Origin: Monilinia fructicola | Lineage: Eukaryota; Ascomycota; Leotiomycetes; Helotiales; Sclerotiniaceae | Assembly: GCA_008692225.1 (NCBI GenBank) | Contig: VICG01000016.1 | Coordinates: 1,591,001-1,655,000, forward strand | Reading direction: 5' to 3' | Length of the DNA: 64,000 bases | The notes under the pieces: generated by a model | Seen by the model: only the letters and a program-made list of their open reading frames with translations | Database searches by the model: none | Told to the model about the DNA's origin: nothing | In this document: positions 47,155 to 59,340 of the stretch, in pieces | Position numbering within the stretch: position 1 is the stretch's first letter | Layout: the number at the start of each line of letters is the position of its first letter | Made by a program: the position numbers and the translations under genes

Positions 47155-48658
47155 CTAATTCTCATAAACCTTCTTTTCAAACTTGATATTGCCAGATTGT
47201 TGAAGACGATTAATATAATTTTCACCCAAACTAGATGGGGTGTAGATGCCGCCTGATAGGTTGTGCTCATCTCGAAGTAACGAAATTGCGCCTTGAGCAA
47301 TCAACGTACCAGTCACTACATCACGTTAGCGTCCTAAAATATTCCGAACCATATCATTTCACTTACAATCATAGATTGAACCTTCGTAATATTGTCGACA
47401 AAAAATTCTCCTAGGGTTCGCTTGATCATTATCCGGTTTGGCGATGACCCGGAATTCAACTCGATCAGCCTTTGTTTCTTCTTTGGTTGCTCCTTCTCCG
47501 GGCTGATAAACATATTTCCTAGCTGTGTGTCTAAAAAATGGGATTGCCAAGAATAGACCACCAAGTATAAGTCCGAAATGGATTGCTATAGCCGTAAGAT
47601 AGTTTCGTGATTTCATGTATTCCTCAACTTTGAAATTGGGACCATAGAATCTTGATCCACTGGATAATCCCCAACTTCGGTGAATAATGGCTAGATCGGT
47701 TGAACCTGCGAGAGAAGTAGTAAGAATTCCTAAATCTGGGACTACTTTTATTCCAGTAAGCTTGGTGATGAGAGATTTGGAAGGGCGAACTTTTGGTCCG
47801 GGTATTGGAGATAGAGCGTATGGAGTCATTGCTGCTTTGATCTGCTTGAGGCTAAATACTTCTAAAAGTGTGAATACTGTTTCCAAAGTTCCTCCAGAAG
47901 GTTTCGCTCTAAGATGTATTAGTCTATGACTGCCTAAATATAACAATTGTGTCTAACCTTATCTCATGTAAAGATACAATAACCTCACCAGTAGGTGCTG
48001 AGAATTCTTCCCGGACAGCATCTACCGCGTATAGGGTGACCAAATCAGGCAGGGCAGATTCAAGACCACATTGAGGAATTAGAATTGAGCCACTGGCTTT
48101 AGCTGTACTTTCATATTTTTTGATCATTTCTGCCACCCAAGGTACTTCTCCAGTGACATCGAAATAATGTGTTCCATTCTCAGCACAAGCTTTGAAACAA
48201 CGTTCACCATGAAGAGCATAGGGGCCAACTGTTGCCAAAATGACTTTTGTCTTTTTAGCCAATGCACTAAGCTCCGCATCATCCAGGTTACAGATTTCGA
48301 TAGCTATTATGTGTGACGTGTTAGTCAATACTCATGGACTGGATTCACCTCTCCATCATTATCATCGATGCTTTGCAGCTCCCACGTGATGTCAAGTGAG
48401 CCGTCTGTCATATAAACTCCACGAGTGCTCTTGGAAAGTGGATTAAGGTTCTTGATTTTACTCACCTGGTTGTAGTCTATCTGGACTCAAAATCTTGCAT
48501 TTGGCCGCAACGGCTTCCAATTTACTGGAAGAGCGTCCTGCCAAAGCCCATCGAAGATCTGTAGGTAGATGTGTGGCGACGTGTTCCGCTGTAAATTTTC
48601 CTGTGTATCCTGTGGCTCCAAAGATAACCAATTCGTACTCTCTTTCAATTGAAGACAT
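47155..48658 (-). CDS. Saccharopine-dehydrogenase-like oxidoreductase
   Basis: Four exons, 48466-48658, 47958-48303, 47367-47908 and 47155-47315, give 413 residues. The N-terminus YELVIFGATGYTGKFTAEHV is a Rossmann dinucleotide-binding start with G14-x-x-G17-x-x-G20. ICNLDDAELSALAKKTKVIL then TVGPYALHGE and NGTHYFDVTGEVPW are typical of the SCCPDH-like/trans-acting enoyl reductase family. A hydrophobic span (TAIAIHFGLILGGLFLAIPF) near residue 310 fits the membrane or lipid-droplet association seen in this family. The end, AQGAISLLRDEHNLSGGIYT, is the conserved terminal block. It is not the lysine-pathway saccharopine dehydrogenase itself, and the substrate is unknown. Intron 1 (162 bp) was set so that exon 1 joins directly to IEICNL. 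Confidence 0.88.
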
Positions 48659-49286
48659 GATTATATCTTAAAAGAGATGAAAACCACAAGAAAAGTGTTG
48701 AAGTATTAAGGTTACTAATTCCTATGTTTTATGTTCTGAAGAAGAGGACAAATGATATAAATACTCCCTTTTGATCTGCTGCAGTACGGAGTATATCAAT
48801 ATCAACATCTACTGTACCTAGGTAGTATCGACAACAAATCAAAGCCGATAGCCATTATTACCGAGGTTTAAGCGTTGAAGCTGACATCAAATTAGTCTTA
48901 TCAACCTGAGGAAGAAAATAGTGTTTGGGTTGGTTTGTAGTAGAAAACTCAGTGTATTTATTAGTATTCTAACGTTGTGTGGTAAAATATCCTAGATGTC
49001 TTTCTGATTAATAGAATATCAATAGCCTCAATCTTTATAAATGCACCAATGTGATGGATGAAACTCAACAACAGCTGGAGGCTATGAATAATGTAAGAGT
49101 ATCATGTGACCTAATTCTATTGAGGACTAGCGCAAAATGGGTTTCTATGATATCTACACGTGATGGGGCTAAGGGTCGTAACCGAGCCCAAGCCCACAGC
49201 AATTTGACAAAATATTCCATATCAAGTACTTTGCGACAAAACCTCAATATCTTCATCACCGTTCATCAACGCAAAATACCGCCAAG
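48659..49286. promoter_or_regulatory. Divergent promoter region, SCCPDH-like gene / eL43
   Basis: 628 bp between opposed start codons, without a supported gene. The eL43 side must hold a strong ribosomal-protein promoter, but I cannot point to a specific motif. Confidence 0.35.
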
Positions 49287-49843
49287 ATGACAAAGAGAAC
49301 CAAGAAGGTCGGAGTCACCGGTAAATACGGTACCAGGTATGCGATTATTTCAGCTCTCTACACCCAGATATCATTTAAAGGGAGAATTTTCGAAATTTCA
49401 ACACATTTTTGAGTTGTGGTGGGAACGGGAAAGCCGCAATGAAGATGGAATTGGACAATCAACGACCGCAGATAAAATCGGAAAAAGGGTCAACGATATG
49501 GGAAACAAAATGGCTAATTGCTTTTCTCCCCAAATAGATACGGTGCATCCCTCAGAAAGCAAGTCAAGAAGATGGAAATCACTCAACACGCAAGATACGT
49601 CTGCACTTTCTGCGGAAAGACCACCGTCAAGAGACACTCCGTTGGTATCTGGGATTGCAAGTCATGCAAGAAGACCGTTGCTGGAGGAGCTTACACCGTC
49701 ACGTATGTTTTGGAATCCTTCAATTCAACTCACGATTCGGAAATTTCAGAATTTAACTTACTAACAATTTCGACAACAGAACCCCCGCAGCTGCCGCCAT
49801 GAGATCGACTCTCCGTAGATTGAGGGAGATTGCTGAGGTTTAA
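49287..49843 (+). CDS. RPL43: 60S ribosomal protein eL43 (L37a)
   Basis: Three exons, 49287-49336, 49538-49702 and 49780-49843, give 92 residues, the usual length. The sequence [20 protein letters not shown] then [17 protein letters not shown] is diagnostic. The zinc ribbon C-x2-C...C-x2-C is present as [13 protein letters not shown] and [16 protein letters not shown]. The end [17 protein letters not shown] matches the family. It is a structural component of the cytosolic large ribosomal subunit. The two introns, 201 and 77 bp, are typical for ribosomal-protein genes in filamentous fungi. Confidence 0.97.
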
Positions 49844-50810
49844 ATGGCTTGGGATTGATGGTTGTTTCTACGGGTTTTTCTGCGGCATGGGATTGGTCTC
49901 ACTTATGATATACAAAAGAAAAGCATCGCATTGCATGATCGATGTCGATATTCGATGAGACCGAATAAAGAAAAATGAAACCATACCTTGCCTCAACCTT
50001 GGTCCTTTTCTACAGAACGATTACGAATTTGGTGTGATTTGTGTGAAGCTGGACTCTGGAAGGATCAATTGACATGTCGAAAACAAATAATGATATTTAA
50101 GCGCCGGATAGCGCCTAGGGGATGCGTTAGTTCAACGTCAAAGTGAGGACCTCCATGGCTCACAACGACTTCGATTAAGCCCCCTGCCATCAACTTTACA
50201 ATCAATTTATGCTTCTGTTCGAACCTACCGATGACTACTGTACTGGCCTTATAATATTGTAAATTAAACAATTTTCTTTTGCAAGCGACGAAGCATAGGT
50301 ACTGATTGATAGGCATAGGTCGAGCTGTATTTGGATATCGGCCGCACTTATTTATATCGTATTGACCGCTGTTCTACCCTGACCACAAATTCCACATCCC
50401 AGAGACATACTAAAACACAGAAGCCACAACTGCTGGAGTATTTCCATCCATCCCATTAGCTACTGCAATCGCGCTTAACATGGCTAGAACTTCTACGTCA
50501 CCATTGCATACGTGAAACGACATGCACGTAGGGCTTTCGGTGTTCAATGTTCGACCACTATGACATAAAGTATATGCAAACGTATCTTATTTTTCTTTGC
50601 TTTTGCTTCTTCAATTGTGGTCTCAACTCAAAGCCTGGGTGATTCAGTTAGTATTGACGCTGGGCTTTATCAAAGACAACGTCACCAATGTTTGGCACAC
50701 CCTGTGCATCTTCCTTAAAGTGAAATCAGTCAATTGTTCCTGAGATTCAAATTTTTCAAACGTACCTAAGCATCTCAGTCCTATCTTTCAAGAGGATACA
50801 GGGGCTCTTG
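49844..50810. other. Intergenic region (1 kb)
   Basis: 3' flank of eL43 and 5' flank of the gene at 50811. No supported gene. The frame of the downstream gene is open a little way upstream of its first ATG, so an additional 5' exon cannot be excluded. Confidence 0.45.
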
Positions 50811-52134
50811 ATGAATATGAGTGGACGTGATAGTGATGTTCATCGTGGGCGGGTGAGGGATAGTAGGCCTCGAGGACATAACGGTGGACCCCCACCTTCC
50901 AATAGAGGATGGGGTGTTGTTAATAGTGGTAAGTTGGTGCAACTCTTGGGGAAAGAAACTCTTATAGTTTGTGCTAACTACGAAAGAAAACTCTGCGAGG
51001 GCTCGCAGCCATAATAGGGCTGGTTCGGATAAAACTGCTCGCCGTACGATTCTCCTGGAGACAAATAATCAATTTTGATCTATAGTACTGATCACAAAAG
51101 CAGCTAGCGAATACAGTACAATTATAGTTGAAAAGGATTTACGTATGTTACACTTACACACCTGATGATATGGGTGAGAACTTCAATACTGATAAAAGAC
51201 AGCTGCCGGAGGTGGTCGGTCTAGTAGGGTTCATGCTTCTAGCAAGGTACCTCCCGGGAATAAAAGGGGGACGTTATGCGAACAGGATGTAGAAGAACGA
51301 AGGAGAAGGGAAAAGGGACGGGAACGACTCGACAAGCCACCAAGAACCAATCCAATTGCAATCAGCAATCGCAATCCACATGACTCCAGGCCTGTACATT
51401 CAAGCAGCACGATCAAACCCTCATCACACGCAAGAGCACCATTAATAGCAACAAGCTCGAGGGTTCCCGAAAGCCGTCAATCCAAACGCGAACCCTCTCC
51501 AGTTTCAGCCCTAACAAAGAGGACGAATGATTTACGAATAGTCAACTATCGTGATGAATTAGCTACGGAACAACGCAAAAAAGAAGAGGACAGGAAGTGG
51601 GAAAAGCAGCAACGTGATGATCAACTTGGTATTTTCACCCCCGCCCAATCAGACTACGACGGTCCAGGCGGAGCACACGATCTCGTGCGCGTCGGAGAAG
51701 ATTTGAGCGGGGGAGCCATCCGCGTACCAGCAACTCGAACGGCCTCCAACCCCCATCACTCCAAAACCAAATCCGCCGCTGCGATCCCCCCTTCAAATTA
51801 CCCTCCGAGCAGGGGACCCCCAACTGCATCTCGCGATCCTCGACGCACGGTCCTCGCTTCACCGCACGACATCCAACCTCAACATCCTTCTGCATCTCGC
51901 GGCCCCGGTCGCTTGCATGCGGCTCCTTTTCACGATCCGTCGCCTCTGCATGCGTCTACGCAGCGCGATTCGAGAGCTTCGCGACGGGTTCCTGGCCCTT
52001 TGTTTCGCGAGTCGGGGCTTGGGAAGCCTGCTGCGGCGCCGGGGAATGTTGTGATTGTTGATAATGTGGTTTCCAATGCTCGTAAGAGTATTCGGCATTC
52101 TCGACGGGGGGAGAATTTGAGTGGGTTTTATTAG
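50811..52134 (+). CDS. Disordered Arg/Pro/Ser-rich protein, unknown family
   Basis: Three exons, 50811-50928, 50987-51043 and 51203-52134, join in frame to give about 368 residues. The chain is almost wholly polar: SGRDSDVHRGRVRDSRPRG at the start, a charged coiled-coil-like stretch EEDRKWEKQQRDDQLG in the middle, and an Arg/Pro/Ser/His-rich tail with repeated S-R-G-P or S-R-D-P units (SRGPPTASRDPRRTVLASPH; HPSASRGPGRLH). It ends NARKSIRHSRRGENLSGFY. No domain, signal peptide or membrane span is seen. The RG/SR-rich character suggests RNA or nucleic-acid association, which is only inference. Exon 3, at 932 bases open in one frame, is the firmest part; the two small upstream exons are less certain. 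Confidence 0.55.
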
Positions 52135-52930
52135 GGCTGAGTGCGCTATGGGTGGTGGGTGGTGGGTAGGGGCGGGGGGACGTAGAAGATAGAATGTAAA
52201 ATAAGGGTTGTAGAACACGGGTGATAGATAGCATATAGAATTTAGAGCATAGACACTCGAGCAGGATATAGATGGCAAATGGGAATACGGGGGCTTACAA
52301 ATTAGAACTTGGGACGGGAATATGAATACGCATTATGAAACTTTCTGGCGAACAGTATTTTGAGACGTTGGATTGGGAGGTGTGGGATTAGGTGTATTGT
52401 ATTGGGGCGTGTGCTTCTGACGCATTACCGAATCTTCGTTTAGATTTTTCTGCGTCTGATCGCATCCACATTCTCTTATGCTGATGTAAGGTTTGCGCTA
52501 GAAAATCATTTGAAGCTTGAATGTCGTATTGCTTTGGTATTGGTGAAAATAGGGGAGGGAAGGATGGAGGGAGAGGAGGAGGATTGTGGAAAATTTTGTG
52601 GTTTCGGAGGGGATTGGAATTTATGTGAGAGTGTTGGATGTTAGATGTTGGATGTTGGATGTTTGTTTGAATATTTATCTATATATCTATCTGTATACAT
52701 GTATATATGTGTGTATGTGTGTGTGTGCATGTCAATGAATGAATGCATGCCTGCATTCCTCTCCATCACTATTACTCTGTATCATGAAACTGACCACCAC
52801 CGCAGTGCCATGCCAGTGCCAACATCATTATACCCAATTTTAAGCTCTCCTCCCATCTTTCATCTCCTCTGCTTTTTTTTCTTCCCTCATCATCTTCATA
52901 ATATACCACATCCCACATCTCACACCTCAT
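52135..52930. other. Intergenic region between convergent genes (0.8 kb)
   Basis: 3' flanks of the disordered-protein gene and of the UNC93-like gene. It contains a GTGTATGTGTGTG-type simple repeat at 52705-52730 and short GGTGGGTGGTGGG tracts near 52152. No gene is seen. Confidence 0.55.
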
Positions 52931-55345
52931 CTATATCCCCGTCTCGGCTGTCTGTCCAACGGCCAACTTCAACACATCCTTTGCGTCCCTCCCATTCCTT
53001 TGCTCATCATCTGAATTCCCCGTTTCATAGCCAGGCTTCGGGGTCCCAGACTCAGCCTTCACAGGTTCCGAACCATAATCCTTGGGGGATTCGACTGGGA
53101 CGTGTTCGCGGAGGGCGATGTAGGTTGTGGGGAGACAGATTACTGTGCGGAGGGTTAGTGGGATTTGTTGATTTGGGTGAGGATGAACAATGAATGAACG
53201 GTGAATGACAATGGATGATGTAGAGGAGAGGAAGCATACCGAGGAGAACGGTATTTACGACCATAGGAACGCGGCCACGATACCAATCTTTGGTATTGAT
53301 ACCAAAGGAAACGGCTTGAGCGAAACTTTCTTGACCGCGGAGAATACCTGTGAAGCGAGCTTTGTCTATGTTAATGTTGACTTCACTGGAATGAAGATAT
53401 ATTGATGGATTGGGTATAGAAATAGGGAGAAGGGAACGGAGAACATACATAATTCCGAGATATTATCAGTTTTGGTGGATACGAAATAGTAAAGCCAATT
53501 TTGTAGGGATTGTTGTGAGAAGGCTGATAGGGTTTGTGAGCATAGATTCCCTTTGTAAGGGCTTTTGATAAAAGGGGAGGGATAATGAGTGGAGGGTACA
53601 TACACCATAATAGAATGACGAAAAATCCCTTTGTGAATTCTGCGTCGGTCCAATCGAGATCAGGTTGCTCACGTCCGAATTCTTCGTTGATGACCCATGC
53701 GTAGACCCAAGATAAGATATGTAGGAGAATCACGTAGTAGAAACTTGTTGTTTATGTCAATGAATGTGGATGAGAGGGGAACTGTAAATTTGGAAGGGTG
53801 GGAGTGGAAGAAGAGAAAGATATGGAGTGGTGTACATACCCGATATTCAGACGTTGCTTAACGGGTATCTTCTTATAATCAAGAAGCATACTCATGATTT
53901 GGGAGGCAAAGAGACCGGCAAAGTTACCTGTTAAATGTCAGAATTGCAGGATGTATAAGATATCAATATTGAATAGTAGAAGCATACCAACGAAACCAAT
54001 CAGAGCTCTTGCACGAACACCAAAGTAATAAACCTCATAATCTAAACATGGTCAATTACATATTCCATTACGCCATGGAGCCTTTGTTGATATGAACTTA
54101 CTGCCGGAATATTGGTTAAAGTATGCAGCCCAAAAGACAAGTAGTAGAAGTAAAATCTTTAATGAGGTCAGTTCGGCATGTATTAGGAGCTTATGAATGA
54201 TAAACGTACGTCACGTCTTCCACATGCTTTTATGAGTGCATTGATTTCTGCCTTGAAAGACTTCTCATGCACAATCTTGATTTTTGAACCATCTGATCTT
54301 TGGGCCTAATGGTAGAGTTAATGAGACATCTTATTCTTAGGTATTTATTGAAGGATGGGTTACCTTTTCTGGAGGTGAGAGTGCAAGAGCAATGAAAGCA
54401 GCTAGACATTGAAGAGTGATAAAGATGATATATACAACTAAAATGTAATGTAAGTACTTCTCCGGGAGGAGGCCATGAGGGTTTCACTCACCATATCCAA
54501 CTTTTCCCTTTTGCTTCTGGTCACTCGCACTAATTCATCATCAGCAAGATCGTTCGCACGGTTGAGGATTGATGTTTGACGAACTGATTAAGTCCCAGAA
54601 CAATGGCACCACCAACAAGAGGTCCTCCAGTACGAAACCATAACCAGATGCTATTTCCATTAGCTCATTTCCTTATATACGAAGACAATGTAGGACAAAC
54701 TTCATATATTTTCCCCTCTTCGTAGGTTCCGGATATCCTAAAGCAACTGCTCCCTCGGAAGCCCAGAAGAGTCCTGCTCTAAATATCATATAAGCCAATT
54801 CATCCTATACTAGGACTCGCTTGTTCGTAACTTACGAGATACCACATGTTACAGCCCCGAAAAGAACAAGCCAAACAGTTCCATATCGATTATTAGCATA
54901 TAAGCCCGCCCTATTTCTTCATTAGCAGAAGGCCCCATACTCCTATACCATAACCGAAAGATATAATCATACGAATAAACTGGATATCCCACTGCTCCCA
55001 AAGTCAAGGTATACTTCAGCCCAATACGATTTGCAATCGGTCCACCCAATAAACAGAAGATTCCCACTTGAAAGATGATTCATTAGCAAACGTTCCCGTC
55101 ACAGTATAAAGTAAATGGAACATAATTATAAACATACTCAAACAAAAAACCAAAGCATTAGCAGCATTAACCAAAAAAGGCGATTCAGCACCTCCAGCGC
55201 CTAGAGAGGACATAGCATTCCACATACCCGGGGCCAAAAAGCCCACAGCACCAATAACAAAGGCATTAAAGAGAGAAGAACGATACCATAATCTCTTCTC
55301 CAACTGGCGTTCTGAGGGGGGCTGATCAGCCAGTGATGAACTCAT
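52931..55345 (-). CDS. UNC93-like major facilitator superfamily protein
   Basis: Fifteen small exons can be joined in one frame from ATG 55345 to TAG 52931, about 490 residues. The start region contains the family block PGMWNAMSSLGAGG (about 39-52), followed by GGPIANRIGLKYTLTLGA, GLYANNRYGTVWLVLFGAVT, GLFWASEGAVALGYPEP and IWLWFRTGGPLVGGAIVLGL. The second half has ILLLLLVFWAAYFNQYSG, NFAGLFASQIMSMLLDYKK, NWLYYFVSTKTDNISEL and GILRGQESFAQAVSFGIN. The C-terminal tail is hydrophilic (ESPKDYGSEPVKAE). This is the fungal UNC93/DUF895 branch of the MFS, with about 11-12 spans. Substrates are largely unknown; roles in ion or nutrient transport are proposed for relatives. Introns are 45-150 bp. The FYYVIL/FSQQSL junction uses the GTATGT donor that preserves frame. 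Confidence 0.88.
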
Positions 55346-56847
55346 ACTTGCTGTGGAGATGGATGAGACGAGACTTTGATGGAGAAATGAAGCTATCAAT
55401 GTTCTGCCAGGAAAGTGTAAAGTCACAAACTAAAGTTAAATAAATGGGAGGATATATAATATATATCTACGGAGCATACATGATCTACCTAATTCCAACA
55501 TCACACCAGGTACAACAAGTGCTCCATCTAGAATCCCAACGTTACTTCATCGCGTACAGATTTTTCCAAAGCCATGCTACCTCCCGTTAGAAATAGTATA
55601 GAGCTTCCTTTCCAGGCGAAATCTAGCTTGGCATATCGAGCTGCTTTTGCAACTTGAGAGGCGAATTAGATGTCATAGATGGAAAAGCGACTGACGAATT
55701 CGAATGACGTGCTGTGAAGAGGTAAAGCAGCAATTCTTTTTATCAAAATTGTTGTAAATGCAAATTTGATGCAGATATGGCGAATAATGCGAATCATTTA
55801 TCCTGGTGTGTGAATGCCGAGATTGAGCCGATGATATCCGGATAAGCGATGTCAGTTTGGAGATTTTATATACTGAATATAATTATCTATCTACACTCAG
55901 ATATATATCTATCTATATCTATATCTATATCTATATCTATATCTATATCTATATCTATATCTATACAGTATTATATATACAGTGTATATTTATATCAAGT
56001 TGGAATACCAACTTCATACGTCAGAAACCATGCTTGTGGTATCTGACTTGAGAAGTTGAGACGAGGCATTAGGATGGGTAAGATTATATGCCATCTAATA
56101 TCCAAAATTGAATAAAGAGGATATCGAGGAGAAAGCCCTGAGGTATCAGCAGTTTCGACCATCGTGATACATTGTACCAGGATTCCTCCTTCCTCTCGTT
56201 TCTCAAAGCTGTCAAGCGTACTCCCCCTTTCCCCTCGTTCATTCTCTAGAACTGTTATCTTTTGATTTCATATAAACACAAGATGATCGATCCATTGATC
56301 CTAGATGAATTGTATCGATGTTAGTCCTCTATATTCTTTCACTATTGGGGATCTATTTTTTCTTCACGCTATATGCCCGCTTTATATTTCCCTTTAATAT
56401 CGATTTCTTCTTTGCGTCTTAGCTAACCATAAGCTGTTAGATCCAATGCTACGATCATTGATGGCGGCGGAGAAAGGGGTGGTGGTGATGACGATGGCAG
56501 CGGTAGCCCTTTACTGTGACTCGACCCAATCCACTCCCAACCTCAACTAATCGATCTTCGGTACACTCATGGTTGAATATTCAAATTGGTATACACAATT
56601 TCACATCTGAGTATCTTGAAAGTAACACTATAAATCAATATATCACCGGTGTTGCTGCGATTTCATTTCAAATTCATCAGGACTCGTTAGCATTATGTAG
56701 AAACCAAGTCAAGTCTTCACATACCTACAAACTCATCTCCATGATAGAACGAAACATTGATATTTGATTTCATTTCATTTCATACTAAACCCAAACCCAA
56801 ACCCAAATCCAAATCCAATAGATCAAAAGCAACCCACCCAAATCCCA
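55346..56847. other. Intergenic region (1.5 kb)
   Basis: 5' flank of the UNC93-like gene and 3' flank of the D-amino-acid oxidase gene. It contains a hexamer microsatellite (listed separately) and a short AAACCC/AAATCC run at 56787-56817. No gene is supported. Confidence 0.55.
55902..55965. repeat. (ATATCT)n microsatellite
   Basis: About ten hexamer units of ATATCT with little variation, in an intergenic region. Confidence 0.9.
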
Positions 56848-58315
56848 TCATTCCAATTCCAATCCCTCAATCAACCCAACGACCTCCTCCGCACACCCAA
56901 TACTACGTTGATACCCCCCACTCGCATGACCATAATTATGCACCACCCAAACCCCATCAACCTTCTTTCCCTTCTCATTCCCATCCCCATCCCCATCCAC
57001 ATCACCGACCCCCTCAACCTCTACTCTCGTCCCTCCTTCCCTCCCAGGTCTAAATCCTACCAGAATATCCAGCACCTCAATCTCCCCCTTCTCATTCGTA
57101 AATTCTTCTGCCCACCCAGCACTCTTTACTCTTTCCAAGATACGCTCAGTTAGGGCATGATCAGGAGTAGGGTCCCAGTTATTTTTCTTCGTTGAAGATT
57201 GAGCTGGTCAGTTTGTGTTTTCAATCAAGAATTTATATGCAAGATCAGGTCGAAATGAAGTCAATCAAAGCGCGGCAAACCATCACAACAAACATTCAAA
57301 CAAGAAAGGGAAAAACCAACCTGTTTACACCCTCCTACCACACTCGTCCCACTCCCCGGCCGAGGAATCACATAAAGCAACTCATCACCCCTCTCCCCCA
57401 AATCATCGACCAACGTCCTACAAACGCTCGCCTCCCCTCGAACCAACACAACCTGACCCCTCACCGGAAACAACTTCGCCGCCTCAACCCCCCCTACAAA
57501 CTTCCCCGCAGCAAGCCCCGCACAGTTAACCAAAACATCAACGTCCCCCCTCCCACCCTCCAAAAGCACGCGTCTAGCCGAGCGAACGACCCCCTCAAGC
57601 CCACCATCCGTCTCAATCTCCGCCCTCACAACCACGCCCCCAAGTTCCTCCACCCTCCGCAAAAGATACCCCAGATAAACATCCACATCCAGACAAACCC
57701 CCTGAAACCGCACTCCCCTCTCAATCCCCCTTCCCAGCTCCCCCCTCGGAAACCCCGCCACCGGCCCCCCATCCCCATCCACATCCAGATCCCGATACCC
57801 CCCCACCAAATCCCTCCACCAAACCCCCCTCTCATCCACCGCCCCCCCATCCCCCCCAGCATACCCCCTCCCCGTGAAATAAACCGACTCCACCAGCGCC
57901 GCTCCCGATCGCGACGTCGACTTCCCCCCTCCTTCGACTCCCCAATCATCTCCACCCACCTCCTATACGTCACCTCCTCCCATCCCCTCACGCGTTCATC
58001 CTCCACATCGCGCGATGCATGACTGCGCCAATCGGCGCCCGCCCACGGCGAACAGTAGTGTGGGGATCTATCGCCGGGGAGGTGTGCTGCCACGAGGGTT
58101 AGATGGTATCGCGTCGGGGATATCGATGAGTCTGTGGAAGTTAGGAGCGAGAGGGCGGTCTGGAGAGCCGAGATGCCGGCGCCGAGGATGGCTATGTTTG
58201 TTTTCTTGGGGGTGGGCGTGGGGTTTGCTTCTCCTTCTCCTTCTCCTTCCACTTCTGCCTCTGCTCCTGCTGCTGTTGTGGCCGGTATGGGGTGTAGATG
58301 GGGTTTGATACGCAT
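56848..58315 (-). CDS. D-amino-acid oxidase family flavoenzyme, frame broken at a G run
   Basis: Exons 57321-58315 and 56848-57186 are joined by a GTTGGT...GAAG intron. The N-terminus has a Glu/Gly-rich linker, then the FAD motif [13 protein letters not shown] (GAGISA at 45-50). [17 protein letters not shown] is the flavin-contact block of D-amino-acid oxidases. [15 protein letters not shown] and [20 protein letters not shown] follow. The C-terminus [19 protein letters not shown] fits the PROSITE DAO signature exactly. The family oxidises D-amino acids to imino acids with release of hydrogen peroxide, often in peroxisomes. No C-terminal SKL is present. Around 57908-57930 the frame shifts by one base within GGAGGGGGG: upstream [11 protein letters not shown] and downstream [18 protein letters not shown] are in different frames. 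One extra base would give about 444 residues. It may be a sequencing error or a true null. Confidence 0.8.
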
Positions 58316-59340
58316 ATTTTCCGTGACGCCTGATCGGAAACCACGACGTTCGAGTTGCTGCTAATTATATGAATCTAGTATGTAGACGTAGATTCATACG
58401 CAGATACTAACATAGATATGAACGAACGAAACACAACCTCCAGCTAGTGCAGATGTAACCCGAAACGCAAATGCCAATTGACGGATCCGTACCATAAATA
58501 AGCAATAAATTTAATATCGCACCTGTCCTCAATCTTAACCTTAACCTTACCCATCCATCCTTTGAAACTGGCTTTCGCATACTAAATACTTGTAGAACTA
58601 TTTACAAATACCTACCTACATCAACCCCTCACCCCTCACCTCTCATGATCACCCCACCAAACAATTCAAAACCTTGGAACTTAAATGCAACCTCACCTCA
58701 CACGGTCACACAACGTAATCCTACCTACATGAGGCTACATCCCGCCAATCTCTCCCACAACGTCACCTTGGAACCAACCAACCAACCAATGTCAGTAAGT
58801 CAGTATACATCATCCAACCAACCCACATCCCTCCGTCCCTCCCCCCATCTCAAAATCCATCTTCAATCTACCATCACAAGCCCTACGAGTCCCAAGTCCC
58901 AAGTTTCAAGCCCCAAGTCCCAAGTTATCGTCAAGAGCAGTTAAACAGATATGCAAACAACTTCGGTTTGAGGTACTTTATCCTTTATGCTTTCTGCTTC
59001 ATGCGGAATATTTAATTTCCATTTCCATTTTGATTTTCATGTCTATCTTCATTCCCCCATAAACTTTAGAGTAATACATTTACACCCCCCTCACCCTGTC
59101 CTCCCCAACCGAATCTCCTTAGTAGGGTGCTTGCTTGCTGGCTGATTGGCTATTCTACAATATGATATGTGTTTATCCCCCATCTATCTTTCTCTCTCGA
59201 TATATGAATCATCAATTCCATCATATCATACGTACCACAAATGGATATCTACAACGACCCATCCTCTTCTCTCATTCACATCCGAGAAAACTCCCCGAGT
59301 CATTTACGTAGATGCAATCCCCCAAATATATCATCCCCTC
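58316..59340. other. Intergenic region (1 kb)
   Basis: 5' flank of the D-amino-acid oxidase gene and 3' flank of mL46. It contains a short tandem repeat of CCCAAGT units at 58889-58926. No gene is supported. Confidence 0.55.
58889..58926. repeat. (AGTCCCA)n short tandem repeat
   Basis: About five imperfect heptamer copies (AGTCCCAAGTCCCAAGTTTC and onward), suggesting slippage. Confidence 0.75.

Noticed and set aside
48320..48465. Possible extra exon in the saccharopine-dehydrogenase-like gene (DGSLDITWELQ)
   Set aside because: Including it breaks phase with the next exon, whereas direct splicing of exon 1 to the IEICNL exon keeps frame and the family pattern.
52645..53193. Open frame of 182 codons on the plus strand
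   Set aside because: It starts in a simple-repeat stretch and overlaps the last exons of the UNC93-like gene on the other strand; no domain.
56787..56817. AAACCC repeats resembling telomeric sequence
   Set aside because: Only three AAACCC units, followed by AAATCC. The filamentous-fungal telomere unit is TTAGGG/CCCTAA, which is not matched.
57192..58022. Open frame of 276 codons on the plus strand, very Pro-rich
   Set aside because: It is the complement of the Gly-rich D-amino-acid oxidase exon, which has clear FAD and DAO signatures.
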